Shown here one piece after another: positions 31,019-43,415 of a DNA stretch of 64,000 bases. Each line of letters starts with the position of its first letter. Within the stretch, counting starts at the first letter, position 1. The notes beneath the pieces are model-generated. The model saw nothing but the letters and a program-made list of their open reading frames with translations. It was not told where the DNA came from and searched no databases. The position numbers and the translations under genes were made by a program. Origin of the DNA: Chloranthus sessilifolius (taxonomy: Eukaryota > Streptophyta > Magnoliopsida > Chloranthales > Chloranthaceae); assembly GCA_021018995.1 (NCBI GenBank), contig CM037593.1, positions 14,784,088 through 14,848,087 of the forward strand. The letters are read 5' to 3'.

Positions 31019-31485
31019 TACTTATGTTCCCCTAAAAATCATCAAAGGTTTAGATTTTTTTACATAAACTAGGTCTGCCTCGATATTTGGTGGTTGACAT
31101 ATGAAGACCATATAGCCTCGTCTTAATAACTCCGATGAAAGCATGGACTGATTTTGTATAAACGTACATGCTCCAAACACATTAATCTATCAGATTCAGT
31201 GTTAGAAATCGATCCATGCTTAGAATAACATGTTTGAATTCTACCAAACACATAAATCCATTTAAACTAAGTGTTAGTCATTGGTCCATGCTTTCAATAA
31301 CATGTTGAAATTCTATCACTCTTCCTATTGTATTATGGATATCATTTGACAGGAGGGGTAGCAGTTCAATCCACATTTTAGCAACAACAGTTCAATGGGA
31401 AGTGGAAGAACATATTATGCAAAAAAAAAAAAAAAACTCAATAAAAAGAATATACAAATGAACTTTTAAGGCATAATCAGTGTGA
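31019..31485. other. Spacer right of the Harbinger genes
   Basis: No gene. An imperfect direct repeat around AACATGTTGAAATTCTA / AACATGTTTGAATTCTA (31304 and 31228) and an A-run at 31422-31436 are visible. The element's right terminus may lie here but I could not fix it. Confidence 0.45.
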
Positions 31486-31515
31486 ACTACTGGCTGTTGT
31501 ACATAATATATATAT

Positions 31516-31552
<37 letters not shown>
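31486..31552. repeat. CTGGCTGTTG-(TA)n element, copy 2
   Basis: ACTACTGGCTGTTGTACA, a TA run, TATACAACA, then a longer (TA)n run to 31552. Confidence 0.7.
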
Positions 31553-31553
<1 letters not shown>

Positions 31554-31800
31554 CTAAAAATTGGGTTCACCACAGTTTTACATGATCAATAGCCCTCATT
31601 ACAGCTCAAAAAATGTGAAATTGCCTTTGCGGTTGGGCAAATGCATCATTTGTGAAGTGCATCGATTAACAATAAAACTGCTCAATTACTACTATAGTCA
31701 AATGTTCCATTTCCTTTTATGGGTAGAAACTACACTAGCAGTATAGAAGACCCTCATGGCCCTTCTTGGTTATGGAAGGGGCTCTGACTGAAGTGATGGG

Positions 31801-31995
31801 CTTGGAGAGACCAATGTTATTGAAGACAACAACCCAAATGAAGAAAACCCCAATGAAAATTCAGTTTGTGGGAAAGAAATAGATTGTAGTGGGCAGTGAA
31901 AGTTGTATGTTAGAGGCCATTGGAGACCTGCTGAAGACACCAAGCTTAAGGAACTTGTTGCTTTTTATGGGCCTCAGAATTGGAACCTCATAGCG
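31801..31995 (+). pseudogene. R2R3-MYB transcription factor, R2-repeat fragment
   Basis: The plus frame reads NPNEENPNENSVCGKEIDCS-GQ-stop-KLYVRGHWRPAEDTKLKELV and AFYGPQNWNLIA. The R2 tryptophans (GHW, NW) and the run up to NWNLIA match the MYB52/54/56/105/117 group. A TGA stands where the group has Ser before KL. The third helix (SGKSCRLRW) and R3 are missing. The exon ends at about 31994, where exon 1 normally ends in this group, so this is probably a truncated exon 1. Confidence 0.85.
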
Positions 31996-32324
31996 TCTCC
32001 TGAAGTATTCACAACAATGGCATTAATAAAAGGGTAAGGCAATCCAGAACCCCTCAATTGAAATGGTGTAATGGGTATCCTCACCAAAGTGCCTCCCTAG
32101 CACTAGTCTCAGATCAGTGAAGGATCTACTCCAAAAGACCAATGATTGCTCCTAGGCAGCTCAATTAATCTACAGTTCCCCACTCCCTTGCACACATTCA
32201 AATGTCAGCCAAGATGAAATCGCATTTGTACGTAAACTTCAGTAATTCACCTCTGCTCTAGCTATCCTGGCAGCCAACGTATATAAAGTTGAGATAACAT
32301 GTTAATCCTTTGGCCTAGCAATGA

Positions 32325-32600
32325 AGTGAGCGATGATCAAAGTTCAGTGTTTTAGTTTCAGTTGAAAAGATGAATTGAATCAGTGTTTCAGTTTTGGTTC
32401 AAAAACTGAACTAAACTAGTTCACAAACTAATATTAGTTTCTACTAATACTAGTTGAACTGATTCGCTTAAGAAGCTGGCCCAGTAACTCAACTGATCAG
32501 CTTCAATATCTGAACTAGATCAGTTCATAAACTACTAGTATTCTAGTTTCAGTTACACTCCAAAGCTGGGCTAACTAAGCATTTCTTTGTTATGAATTTA
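32325..32600. repeat. Fold-back element of AGTTCAGTT/AACTGAACT words
   Basis: Words AACTGAAC, GTTCAGTT, ACTAGTTC and GAACTAGT alternate in both directions through the stretch, as in the other palindromic MITEs here. Ends and target duplication could not be fixed. Confidence 0.5.
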
Positions 32601-32764
32601 TTCAGTTCAGTTGAACTAACTTTAGTGGGCTTCTGCCTCATCATCAGCTGAACTAACTTTAGTAGGGTATTGCACGGATAATATAGAATTCTATAAAATT
32701 CTCATCCTAACCCAGTCTAGCTCAGCAACTTCTTCCATCTAGACCACTCTGCTTTTGTTTTGTC

Positions 32765-32827
32765 CCATAGCTGGTGGCTGTTGTATAAATATATATACAA
32801 CAGTAGCTGCTGGCTGTTGCTGGCTGT

Positions 32828-32861
<34 letters not shown>

Positions 32862-32885
32862 AAAGTAGTTGCTGCTTGTTGGCTT
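32765..32885. repeat. CTGGCTGTTG-(TA)n elements, copies 3 and 4
   Basis: Two copies in tandem: GGTGGCTGTTGTA-(TA)n-CAACAGTAGCTGC, then TGGCTGTTGCTGGCTGTTG-(TA)16-CAAAAGTAGTTGCTGC. Confidence 0.72.
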
Positions 32886-33827
32886 CTGTAGCAATCTAAC
32901 CTGAACTGCAATCTTACCAATATATATATGGATTAACCTTTGGAAAAAAGGAGGCTAAAAATTGGTATCTTCTATGACTAATGAATCATATAGGCCATTT
33001 TCAAAACCTTAAAGTGAGCTGAAGGCAATTGCTTTTATCTCCGTGAGGCAATCAACTTTATGCAAACATATAAAAGGTAAAGAACATGGAGTTGTTTCCC
33101 CCAAGCCAAATGAGCTTTATGCAGACTAAAAAGAGTCATGCACCTAGAGCCATGCACCTATATATATACTATTATGAAAATCACATCAGTTTTTCAATTG
33201 AGTGAAAGCGGCTGGTAACATTAATTGCAGTGGTAGCTGGTAGGCAGTAACATGCCCCATTCAATGAAGATGTATAATAATGATATTGGAAAATAAAAGC
33301 ATGAAATTTAACATATAGAATCAAATAAGCTAACAGAAGAGAGGTGTGTGAAAACCCAGTAGTTCTACTGCTGGAAAGATCAATACATGAACCTCTGACA
33401 TATAACACAGATTGCAATTGTCCAATGACAGTTGAAAAACCTATTATTAGTAAACAAAAGGCCCATAAGCTCTAAGTTCCAAAACCTGTTTTATGCATCA
33501 GGGTACCTTTCTTTCCTGCATTTAATTCAGTGGGAACAAAGACAACAACAGGTGTTTACTGTTTGGTGGGGTTTTTGTGAGTGCAAGAGTGAGCTCTTTC
33601 TTGCTTTCTCATAAAGATTAACTATGAATGCACGTGAAAGAGCATTTTTTTATTTAGGCTTTCAATTTAAAGATTGGTGGAATAAGATGGAGTTTCTGAT
33701 CTGGTTTTCCCTTTTTTCTTGTTTATGGTAGTGCAAGCTTTGATGGGTATAAAACAGATTGATGAAATTGACCTCAGGATTTTCAAGTTTAGATGCAATG
33801 GAAAATAAAGTGGATTTCAACAGTGAA

Positions 33828-33842
33828 AAGCTGGCTGCCTGT

Positions 33843-33893
<51 letters not shown>
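33828..33893. repeat. CTGGCTG..TGTTG-(TA)n element, copy 5
   Basis: AGCTGGCTGCCTGTTG precedes an uninterrupted (TA)n of about 25 units. No right arm is seen. Confidence 0.7.
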
Positions 33894-34078
33894 CAATCTG
33901 GCACTTGACACACCTAATCTGTTGGAACTCCATGTGGCTGAGCTCTATGCTTAGCATGGTTTGGCTCAACCTAGATACATGAGGATTTGAGGAAAGCACT
34001 TTCAAGTCAATCTATAAAGGGGTGAAATTTTGGGAGCCAAATTATCCTTTGTGTCAACCAATTGGGCCTGATTCTAAG

Positions 34079-34082
<4 letters not shown>

Positions 34083-34151
<69 letters not shown>
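34083..34151. repeat. (TA)n microsatellite
   Basis: About 34 TA units, followed by GCACAATAATATATATA, which resembles the right arm of copy 1. Confidence 0.9.
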
Positions 34152-34152
<1 letters not shown>

Positions 34153-34188
34153 CACAATAATATATATAGAAAGAGGAAATTGAAGCAT

Positions 34189-34638
34189 GGGTCAAAAATC
34201 GTCTCGACATCGTATCGCCCGACACGATCGGTTTTGGACACAGGCGATCTGATACATTGCCTATGTATCGTACCCCCTAAAAAATAGGGTAATTATCGTC
34301 CGATACGGGCAATGTATCGCCCGTATCGGACGATACGGACGATACTTTGAAAATATCGGGCGATAATTTCAAATTATCGTCCGATAATTTGATTTTTAAT
34401 TTTTTGAAAAAAAAAATGTTTCAAAATAATACATTCAATGTATCGCCGATACGCGATACGTATCGAACGATATGAACGATACGAACGATACGGATGATAC
34501 GTATCGTCCGTATCGTCCAATATGGACGATAATTTGATTTTTTGAAAAAAAAAATGTATTGAACCGATACATTCAATGTATCGCCGATACGTGATACGAT
34601 CACGAAGTATCGACGATACATATCGATTTTAACCCTTG
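34189..34638. mobile_element. MITE rich in CGATACG words, copy 2
   Basis: About 450 bp of repeated CGATACGGGC, GTATCGCC and CGGACGATACG words. It starts GGGTCAAAAATCG (or three bases earlier, CATGGG) and ends CGATTTTAACCCTTG, an inverted pair. AATTGAAGCAT stands on both sides (34178-34188 and 34639-34649), giving a target duplication of 8-11 bp depending on where the end is set. It shares composition and the CA(A/T)GG end with 14011-14261. Confidence 0.75.
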
Positions 34639-34890
34639 AATTGAAGCATTGGAAGTCCAACGAGAGCATAAGAATATAAATGGCTGAATTAGAGAATAAA
34701 CTCAACATTGCCAAAGAAAATGCTTATTCAACATGTGTCTATTTGCTCATTAAATGTGAACAATTGCCCACCATAATTTCAACTGTCCATTGACTAACAG
34801 ACCAGCCGCCATATCTCAAGTCCCCAAAAGACACAATCAGGGTGCACAAGGGTACCAGTAGCTGCTGGGCTCTACTATCTGGCCTGCCAT
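34639..34890. other. No gene recognised
   Basis: Nothing supported apart from the flanking duplication of the MITE. Confidence 0.4.
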
Positions 34891-34894
34891 ATTT

Positions 34895-34966
34895 CAACAG
34901 TAGCTGTCTGTTGTATATATATATATATAGAACAGTAATTGCTGGTTGCTGTATATAGGAGCCTAT
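34895..34966. repeat. CTGTTG-(TA)n element, copy 6
   Basis: CAACAGTAGCTGTCTGTTG-(TA)n-GAACAGTAATTGCTGGTTGC: both arms are recognisable variants of copies 3 and 4. Confidence 0.7.
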
Positions 34967-35522
34967 AGAACAGATCCTGTTCAACTAAGGGTAGTTGTTT
35001 TTGCCTTATATTCATAGGAGGTCATTTTTTGGACGGGAATGTGCATAATATATTAGGATTTAGACACTGCTATCTAAGTTGGAGTGGGCTATAGAAAGCT
35101 GCAAATAATTTCCTCTAACAAATATATAAAAAAAGAACACTTACACAAAATATTTTATCTGCTATCAGCTACGAAGTTCATTATAAGGGTATTTCGATGT
35201 GGAATGTTCTATAGAGGTATGCAAACTTGATGGAAAACAGAGTTACCACACTAGGTGTAGGCAAAGTTTCCTACCTGGTTATCCCCTATGAAGAAACCAT
35301 TTAGTAATAGTCTACACTCCTTTGTACACACATAATTTTCGAACATTTGTACTTGTTTTGCATAATTTTTTAACATATATTTTTTTTCATTTGATTGCTC
35401 TAACCTAACTGAGTCTTCTAACTTACGAGGATAGAAGTATTTAGTTATTAGAACACGGAACATCCATCTACATACTGGGCAATTCATTGACAGTAGCAAA
35501 ACATGAATGCGTATGAACTTCA

Positions 35523-35650
35523 AATTCCAGGGTAGTGGAGGGATTGTACTTGGGCTTGTCTATTTTGGAAAAGGTTGTGCTCGGGCATAGACAAGTATGT
35601 CAGCTGCATGCCCAAATTAGTCCGTGACAGCAAACTGAATTCCAGGGTAG
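35523..35650. repeat. Direct repeat AATTCCAGGGTAG enclosing about 100 bp
   Basis: The 13-bp word stands at 35523-35535 and 35638-35650. It could be a target duplication of a small insertion or a chance duplication; the enclosed DNA shows no inverted ends. Confidence 0.4.
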
Positions 35651-36138
35651 GGACTGGGCTGAGCTCCCACATAAAATACTAGGCAAGCTGACAAGCTGTA
35701 GTCCATCAGGCTCGGGTTCATGTCAAGCTGAAGTAGACTTATTGGCCACATTAAAGCAACAGTCTATCAAAATGGGTCCAGAGCAGGAATAATAAGTAAA
35801 TAATTTATTTTTTACAACATTTTGGGATGAATATGGCCTTGCTTAGGCCATAAGGCAATCAAAATTGGACCAAAGCAGGAGAGATTTGGGCGTTGCTGTA
35901 ATTTTTAATGATACAAAGGAAGGCTATTGAAACTGAGATGGCCTTGCGAAACTAATAATGACGGTTTTAACTTAGATTCAAGTTATGTTGACACAATTTG
36001 TTTTTTCCTCCTCTTTCCTCCTTCCATTCATAGACTCCACGTGATATGTCTTTAACTCCCCTTCTTGAATTCTAAGACCACAATCCCCTCAACAAATCGC
36101 TCTCTTCCTCAAATTCCTCACTTCTCCATCATTAAGCA

Positions 36139-36756
<618 letters not shown>

Positions 36757-37075
36757 AATTCATCATCACCTTCGAAAGGGTGGTCCCAATGTAGACCAAG
36801 TAAAATTTCTATATCTCATATCAGTCACTTCTTTTCTTTAATTTTGATCCTTGTTTTTCGTTATATTTTGTATTATTCCTATTGTGATATCACCAAGTAA
36901 AATACCAGCCTAGCTATTTTAACTTTGCATTTAATATGACAAAATATGAGAGAAGTAAACACCTGGGCTAGAAACAATACCTGGTAGTGGATAAGCCTGA
37001 TTACTCCCAGTCCCAGCCACAGTTTCGATACCCCACAATATATGAAATTGGTAAAAAAAAACATAGAAGTTACAT

Positions 37076-37078
<3 letters not shown>
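36757..37078. other. No gene recognised
   Basis: AT-rich DNA without a supported feature. Confidence 0.4.

Positions 37079-37132
<54 letters not shown>
37079..37132. repeat. (TA)n microsatellite
   Basis: About 26 TA units between AGG and CAAAGACATC. It creates Ile-Tyr repeats in several frames that are not genes. Confidence 0.92.
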
Positions 37133-37134
<2 letters not shown>

Positions 37135-37389
37135 AAGACATCTTTGTTTTTTTTTTCTTTATCGTGTTTTTCCATTTATTAAATCTATTCGAAAATTCTC
37201 TCATTACCCAATAAAAATATCAAAAAACTTATATTTTTCACTTATCTTCAAACACCAACCGTTGTAAAAAAAACTGTAATTTGGAATGTGTAGAATAAAC
37301 TGGAATGCCAAAAAATCTGGTATAATTTAGCATGCCCAAAAAACCTGGTATAATTTGGAATGCCAAAAAAAATCTGTAACATGGCATTC

Positions 37390-38160
37390 CTTCATATCCC
37401 ATCTCAAGGCTTCCATTCAGGTGTTAATTGGTCTTCCTCTTCTCCAACGCCCTCATACTTGTAGAGTTTCAACTCTTCATACAATGTTTGCTTCTAGCCT
37501 CCGATAAACATGTACAAACCACGTCAAGTGGCACTCTATAATTTTTGCTTTATAGGTGTCACTCTCAAATTCCTCTTAGGTACTCATTTCGTATTTTGTC
37601 ATTTCTTATTATTCCAAACATCCATCTCAATAAACGTATCTAAGCCAGATGTACTCTATCTTCTTGTCACTTTTTTGTAGCCCAACATTATATTCATCAT
37701 GGCCTTGTGTCTCCTCTTATAAGATTCCGGGCACCTCCACTCATAACCAATTGATTTTAAGATGAATGCCCAAATTTATCATGTTATCAACATACTTTTC
37801 TCCACTCCATGTCACATAATTAAATTGTGCACGTGATTTGGCTCAGTCTGGCCAACACGGGCAGGGGCGTGTGGAAGTTTAGTCCCACATCAGATATTCA
37901 TAGCCTTATATAGTCTCTTATAAGATCTTAGGCCCTCCACTCATAACCACTTGGTTTTAAGATGGATGTCCAAATTTATCACATTCCACCCCATATATTA
38001 TGGCAGGTCTAACCGTCGTCTTATACAAACATCCCTTCAATCTAAGTGGAGCTCCAGGATCGCACAATACTCCGCTAGCTTGCCTTCATTGCATCCAACC
38101 GGTATTAGAGATTTCCTCTTCAAATTCCCCATCTGATTGTAAAGCGGAGCATAAGTAACG
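37390..38160 (-). mobile_element. RTE-type LINE, 3' coding fragment
   Basis: The minus strand gives worn pieces of the RTE C-terminus (FGIIRNDKIRNEYLR, then RVTPIK and WFVHVYRRLEA for the usual RNE-I--K--V-PI, RLRWFGHVQRRP). At 38000-38130 it matches the KAGWMKWR-A--VLCD--IPL-LK segment also seen at 55790-55890. It is interrupted by a small LTR-type insertion at 37713-37985. Frames are too damaged for function. Confidence 0.7.
37713..37985 (+). mobile_element. Small LTR-type fossil (TRIM-like) inside the RTE fragment
   Basis: Two direct copies of an LTR-end-like segment (CACTCATAACCA ... CCAAATTTATCA) lie at 37717-37783 and 37921-37985. A primer-site-like TGTTATCA follows the first, and GGGGCGTGTGGAAGTTTAGT with CCCACATC precedes the second. 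These are familiar parts of plant LTR and TRIM elements. Internal DNA is only a few dozen bases. It is old, non-coding and broken. Confidence 0.55.
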
Positions 38161-38310
38161 AAATTGATGGAAATGTGATACTAAATGACTTTCTATTCTG
38201 AATAAAGCCTCCTTCAAACTATCTTGTTCACTAAGTTTGCACTCCATGTTTTCCATCTTCATTCTGTGTTTTGCTAATTAACTAACTAAAATCAGCCCAT
38301 CAAGCAATTT

Positions 38311-38840
38311 CAACTTCCCTTTTGAGGATGAACCATTGCTTATATAGTAACAATTCCATTGTTCCAAGTTATTAATTAATGCAAAGACATCGGTTCCTGA
38401 TCCAAATAAAGAGTAGTTGCTAAAAACTAAATTTCATTTGTCAGCAATTTAACTAAAATCAAATAAATGGGATTGCACTATTATTCTTCATGGATTCCTA
38501 TGGTAGAACCAAGTTCTCAGCTCAGCTCATGTTGATTCAATTCAGATTCGTGGACTCAAAAATTTCACAAATCCCACAATAAACCCCTATATGCACGGAG
38601 TACTTCCTTGCGACTGAATAATCCTAATTCCAATTGGATTACCCCTTGAATATTGTTAATGCAAAACTACTCCACTACTAAACACTTAAAACAACAACAA
38701 CTACGAACTTAACTTATAGAATTCAACTTCCCATCTAAGGATGAAGCATTGCTCCTAAAATTGTAGAATAACAATCTCATGATTCCAAGTTACTAATTAA
38801 GGCAGGAACCATTGGTTCCTAGATCCAAATAAAGAGCATA
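38311..38840. repeat. Direct duplication, about 110 bp, offset 413 bp
   Basis: CAACTTCCC at 38311 and 38724 opens two parallel stretches that share GAGGATGAA or AGGATGAAGCATTGCT, TTCCAAGTTA, TAATTAA, ATCGGTTCC / ATTGGTTCC and CCAAATAAAGAG. No gene is linked to them. Confidence 0.65.
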
Positions 38841-39548
38841 ATAGCATGGGGAATGATTGGACTGGGGCGAGGTTTGTGGCATGGATGATAATGTGTGGTC
38901 ATGTAGATACTGGTGATTGCAAATTCGTGAGTTACAAATTGGTAAATTAGCAAGATGTAATAAAATCCTGAGTAATATTGGAAAAGTTAAAATTCACAAA
39001 ATGAAATATTTCTCATAAAACTACTAAAACTCACAAAAGCAGTCATGGAGAGCGAAACCCATGGATGATCATAACCAAATATTTATTCAACTCAACTACC
39101 ATGTAAGTCCAAAAGTCAAAACTAGGAAACTGGTTAGAGTTGATATTATGCAAATCCCAACAAGCAAGGGACTCATTATTTAAACTCTAATATACACAAG
39201 ACATCCTCAATTGTGACATTCACAACCCTATAAACCCATGCACATAATTTAAAAAGAAAGAGTTGACATTCTAGGATCTGTGCCAAATTTTATGTTTCCC
39301 AAAGCACAGTTGGTAAAATTTAAAAATATAAAAGATATATGAAATTAACTAATTATTTTTCCGTTTAAAACATGTTTTATATGGAGAAAAACGCATAGCG
39401 TCTTGAACAAAAAAAACCTGTTTTCTACATTTGAAACGCAAATTTTTTGTGACTATGTTGAGAAATTCAAAAGAAGGCCAAAATAGAATAAAAAAAGAAA
39501 AAGAAGAAGTGGAACTAAATATAATAGGCTTTAAAACAGAAAACTCAC
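38841..39548. other. No gene recognised
   Basis: AT-rich. It is the DNA just downstream of the MATE exon 1 donor, thus probably remnant intron. Confidence 0.4.
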
Positions 39549-39820
39549 TAGAAACCCGAGGGAAAGTTCGGAGATGACCAACAATCTGATGGCGATGGCT
39601 AAGAGTTCCATATTTCCAATGTGTCCCACGAAGATCTGGGTGATCGAGTTGATTCCATAGATGCATAGAATATTGAATGTGATGGGAGCAACGATGGACC
39701 AAAGCTGAGCAGAGCAGATCCCTTAAAGAAGACAGATTTTACGTCGTCAAATCCAGTGATCGGAGGATAATCGCTGGAGTCAGACTCCTTTTTGGCACCG
39801 TTTATGAGTGGTGCCTCCAT
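39549..39820 (-). pseudogene. MATE (DTX) transporter, first exon with 5-bp duplication
   Basis: From ATG at 39818-39820: MEAPLINGAKKESDSSDYPP, ITGFDDVKSVFFK, then after SA a duplicated CTGCT shifts the frame; beyond it the DNA encodes LWSIVAPITFNILCIYGINS, ITQIFVGHIGNMELLAIAIR and LLVISELSLGFL, followed by a donor GTGAGT at 39548. The length of 272 bp equals 89 codons plus five bases. The acidic start and first membrane spans are typical of plant MATE proteins. The matching internal exon lies 14.2 kb away at 25039-25385 on the same strand. The exon between them (MGSALETLCGQAFGAG region) was not found. One frameshift is the only damage here. Confidence 0.9.
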
Positions 39821-39954
39821 TTTTCTTCAGCCAAAATAGTTGGTTATTCAGAAGAGCAAATGCAGCTGGGGGCTGTTGTTCAATCGGTTTCTCCATCAGT
39901 CTCTGTTATTGTTTCTTCTTTCAATTAAGATTTCATTTCGGAAGGCATTAAATA

Positions 39955-40390
39955 GTGGTGTAGAGGGAACGGAGAAAGAAGAGAAGCGAGAGAAATGGGT
40001 GACAAGGTTCAAAACTAATTCTACTTGGTCGTTTCCATTAGGGGAAACGATAGAGAAATCTTCCCAACACAAACACTAATCAATCACCACCACGAAAAAG
40101 CCTCTTCTGAAATATGAAAGTACGAAATCAGAGTAGAAATCCGGTTTCGATTCAAAAATATCTCAATCGGATTTTGATTGAGAGTTAGTTACTCGAGGAA
40201 ATGAGAGGAGGCGATTTGGTTTTGCTTTTGAATTGTCGGGTTGGGTGTAAAGGGAATGGAGAAAGAAGAGAAGCCAGAGAAATGGGTGAGAATGTTCAAA
40301 ACTCTCTACCCAAACGTATCCATCAGCAGAAACGATAGAGAAACCCTAATCAATCACCACCACCAAAAACCCTCTTCTAAAACACAAACC
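39955..40390. repeat. Direct duplication upstream of MATE exon 1
   Basis: Two stretches of about 160 bp, offset 287 bp, share GGGAA(C/T)GGAGAAAGAAGAGAAG, AGAGAAATGGGTGA, GTTCAAAACT, GAAACGATAGAGAAA and TAATCAATCACCACCAC. They occupy the presumed promoter and 5' leader of the MATE gene. Confidence 0.75.
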
Positions 40391-40794
40391 CCAAACAACG
40401 ATTTACAGACTAACTTTCCCCAATTCTAATCTGCATATAAACCCACCCAAACAATGAATTACTTTTTAAGGCTATTCGTTCAATTCTGCATATAAGGAAG
40501 TCGATTTAGTTTCTTATATATTCTTCTCTTACCCTTAGTAAGCACTAAGTAACTAAGGATTAACCATTACTTGCAGCTGACGATTCGCCCTCCGTAACCA
40601 TAGTTTTAACAGTAGAAATCCTTGAATAGACGATGGAGATTTATTTATCACCTATTAGACGGTCATAAGTTGATTCTTCGTTGCACGCATCCCCTTCTCA
40701 TTGTAAGCCATAATCTTAAGTCCCTTTTTGAAGATTTTGATACGTTTAATCAAATCTGACCGTCTGGTGAGTGACAGAGTATCTAAAGCTCACT

Positions 40795-41400
40795 TGTGTA
40801 AAATATTGGGCCAAAACTAGATCGCCATTGTCTGATTCAAACAAGTCAACTTCTTCGCGTGTATAACCATGGTTACAAAGGTCAAACTTTCAGTTGTATA
40901 CTCAGCAACCCGAAAACTAAACTTATCGTTGCACTGGCTGTTGAAAAGTTTTGAAGTTTTAGATAGTCTTGTTTAGAGAGAAGGGAACTTATCGAGATAC
41001 CATCCGACGATATGTTACTAATCTTATCGATGGATGGACCGTCGCGTGAGAAGTTATTGAAGTTTTAGAGTCTTGTTCAACGAGAAGTAAACCTATCGAC
41101 AGACTGTCACGCAATATTAAAGCTTTAGACAGTCTTGATTCGCGAGAAGTTAACATATCGACCAACCGATCCTGCGGAATGTTTAATTTTGGGTGACGTT
41201 ATTTGCACCGGTTTTTTTTGTGAAGCATTTCCACAATAAAAAAACATTGACTGTCTTGAATCAGACGTTAGAGATCGTATTTCGTCCAAATATTTCATAC
41301 AATATATCTTGAGATCATGGCACATCTATCAGACGATGAGATCGTGATTCCATATGGCACACATCTCGAAAAGTTACCATGAGAAAGGGTTCTCAAGTAG
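40795..41400. repeat. R1-family repeat with internal degenerate tandem units
   Basis: 40800-40855 and 41240-41330 match the R1 repeat of 16.2 and 63.9 kb in opposite orientations. Between them (40949-41165) three units share GAAGTTTTAGA..GTCTTG, a CGAGAAG-like core and CTTATCGA / CTATCGAC. No gene. Confidence 0.55.
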
Positions 41401-41849
41401 CACTTTTGGGGATGTATGCCACAAAGAATCAAAATCTTACCGTATGATAGGAGGCTTACTTCATTTTCATGATTAAGAAAGATGCTTGTGATTTGTTTAG
41501 ATGCTGAATATATGTAAATTGAATATTACATAACTATGTAATTGATTGGAATGTGTGATGAATTCTGTGTGTAAATGGATGTTAATGATGCTTATTATAC
41601 ATAATTTTTGTACTTTTTCCAGTTATGAGCTTAATTTTCTAATCGGAAGACCCTATCATTCAGGTATATACTCATATTCACCAAATCTGGAAATGCTAAA
41701 TTTGTTTGTAACTAAGACCCATGCATGGTGCCAAATTATGTGTTTTCAGATGATGCTTAATACATGCTTAAATAGTAGTTAATGTAGAGTTCCACGTGTT
41801 CAAAATAAGGAGACTATATAAGTTATATCAAATAGTGGCCAATGTCAGA

Positions 41850-42560
41850 TTGTGCCCAAAACACACTAGCTAGAGCTCACGGAAAGATCGCCTCTTTGAT
41901 TACCAAGCTCGCCTTTCTAGCTTGGATTGGGCATATGTGGATAGAGCTTAGCATAATAATTTTTAAGAATTCTAGTTTGGATAGAAAGAAGGTCCTCCAC
42001 ATGATTCTCTCTGATGTGGCAATGAGAATAGACAGTAGCAATTCTGAAGATGAGTCTAATGGAAATCCTATCATTGCTCATTGGCATCTAGGAGTAAAAG
42101 CTCGAACTCTCTAGACAGCGGCAGTGGGAGGTTCTTCCGAGTAGTTTATCAAGATTAAATGTGATGGATCGATTACTGATTCTAGCAGGGTATGGGTGAT
42201 ATCTATCGTGATTATTCGGGCAGGGCGATTCATGCAATCTACTCTCCAAGTAACTGGAGAAACATTATCCTCGTTGAACTGCATTCCATCTTGTTTTCTC
42301 TGGAAGAGCCTACACTGCTTGGGATCTCTAGAATTATTGTTGAATCCGATTCAAATATGGCTATTGACTCCATCTCTGGTTTGAAAAAAGCTCCTTGGAA
42401 ATACCATTTGCTTAGTGAGGGAGATTAAACCAATGAAGAAGGCTTTCTCTGATATCAGGTTCAAGCATGTGGGGAGAAGTTGTAATAAACCGGCTGATTT
42501 TTTGGCTTGTCAGGGTCTTCATGCAAGCTCTGTGGTTCTTTACTTTTTTTCTGTTTTTTT
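41850..42560 (+). mobile_element. LINE fragment, RNase H domain and 3' end
   Basis: The plus strand encodes WIELSIIIFKNSSLDRKKVL and HMILSDVAMRID, then KCDGSITDSSRVW (RNase H start, D in CDGS), YRDYSGRAIHAIYS, VELHSILFSLEEPTLLGISR, IIVESDSNMAIDSIS (second Asp), and HVGRSCNKPADFLACQGLHA. This is the RNase H and C-terminal tail of a plant L1. A stop after KARTL and several frameshifts break it. A T-run follows the end at 42550-42567. The reverse transcriptase is absent, so it is 5'-truncated. Confidence 0.8.
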
Positions 42561-42567
42561 TTTTTAA

Positions 42568-43415
42568 ATTGTACCAGCCGGAACATTGCCAGAATTTTGG
42601 TCAATATTCGGCCAGCAAATTCAAACTTCCGGCGGAAATTTCAAATTTTCCGTTTTGTGGTTCGACCAGAACAAGGCTGGAATCCGGATTTTTGAACCAT
42701 GTTTGGGTGGTCTTCAAATATCTTTGTTTTTGTATTATAGTAGCGAAATTGTTGGTTATCTTCTATGGAATTTTCTCATGGTTTATTTCTTCTTCTCGTC
42801 TGATTGTCTTCTCTCGTTTATAGTAGGTGTGTGATTCCAAATCATACTTTAATATCAAGTAGAATCTTTAATATCCACACATTCCAAATCACAATTTAAA
42901 AGCAAGTACAGTCTTTAATATCCACACATACATAAACTGATCGAAACTAGATACTTTAATATACACAAAAGTAAGGCTAGATACTTTTAACTATTTACAA
43001 AATGGGTGTATTAAAACTATTAAAAAAATGCCTTTTCCTCATCTAATTCATTATTCCTCCTCTTCTGAAGCCCATTGCTTCTAGTCAAATGGAATTCAAA
43101 TAACAACTTAGATTGCTAAGAAAAGTCGAAAATGAATTAAAAATAAGGGAAAATTTCAAAAATCTCCCCCCTTTAAAGTTACTTTTCTAAATCCTCCCCA
43201 TATTTCTTTTAATATCTAATAAACTCCTGTACTTAAAACTTAGTTATTTAAATGCCTCCTCACCATAAATATCCACCTTAATACCAAAATTACCTTTAAA
43301 GGGAAAAGATTCTAGAAAATATTTTACTTATGTGACTATTGAAAAGAGTTTGCAATATCCATGCTTCAAGAATCATAATAAAATATCAATAATATGAAAC
43401 CATGTAATATTGCAG
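42568..43415. other. No gene recognised
   Basis: 42580-42690 is rich in GGAA/TTCC palindromic words (CCGGAACATTGCC ... GGCCAGC, TTCCGGCGGAAATTT) and may be a small fold-back element. The rest is AT-rich. Confidence 0.4.

Noticed and set aside
33662-34225. Frames with long Ile-Tyr runs (also at 36879-37214 and 32717-32920)
   Set aside because: They are translations of (TA)n microsatellites.
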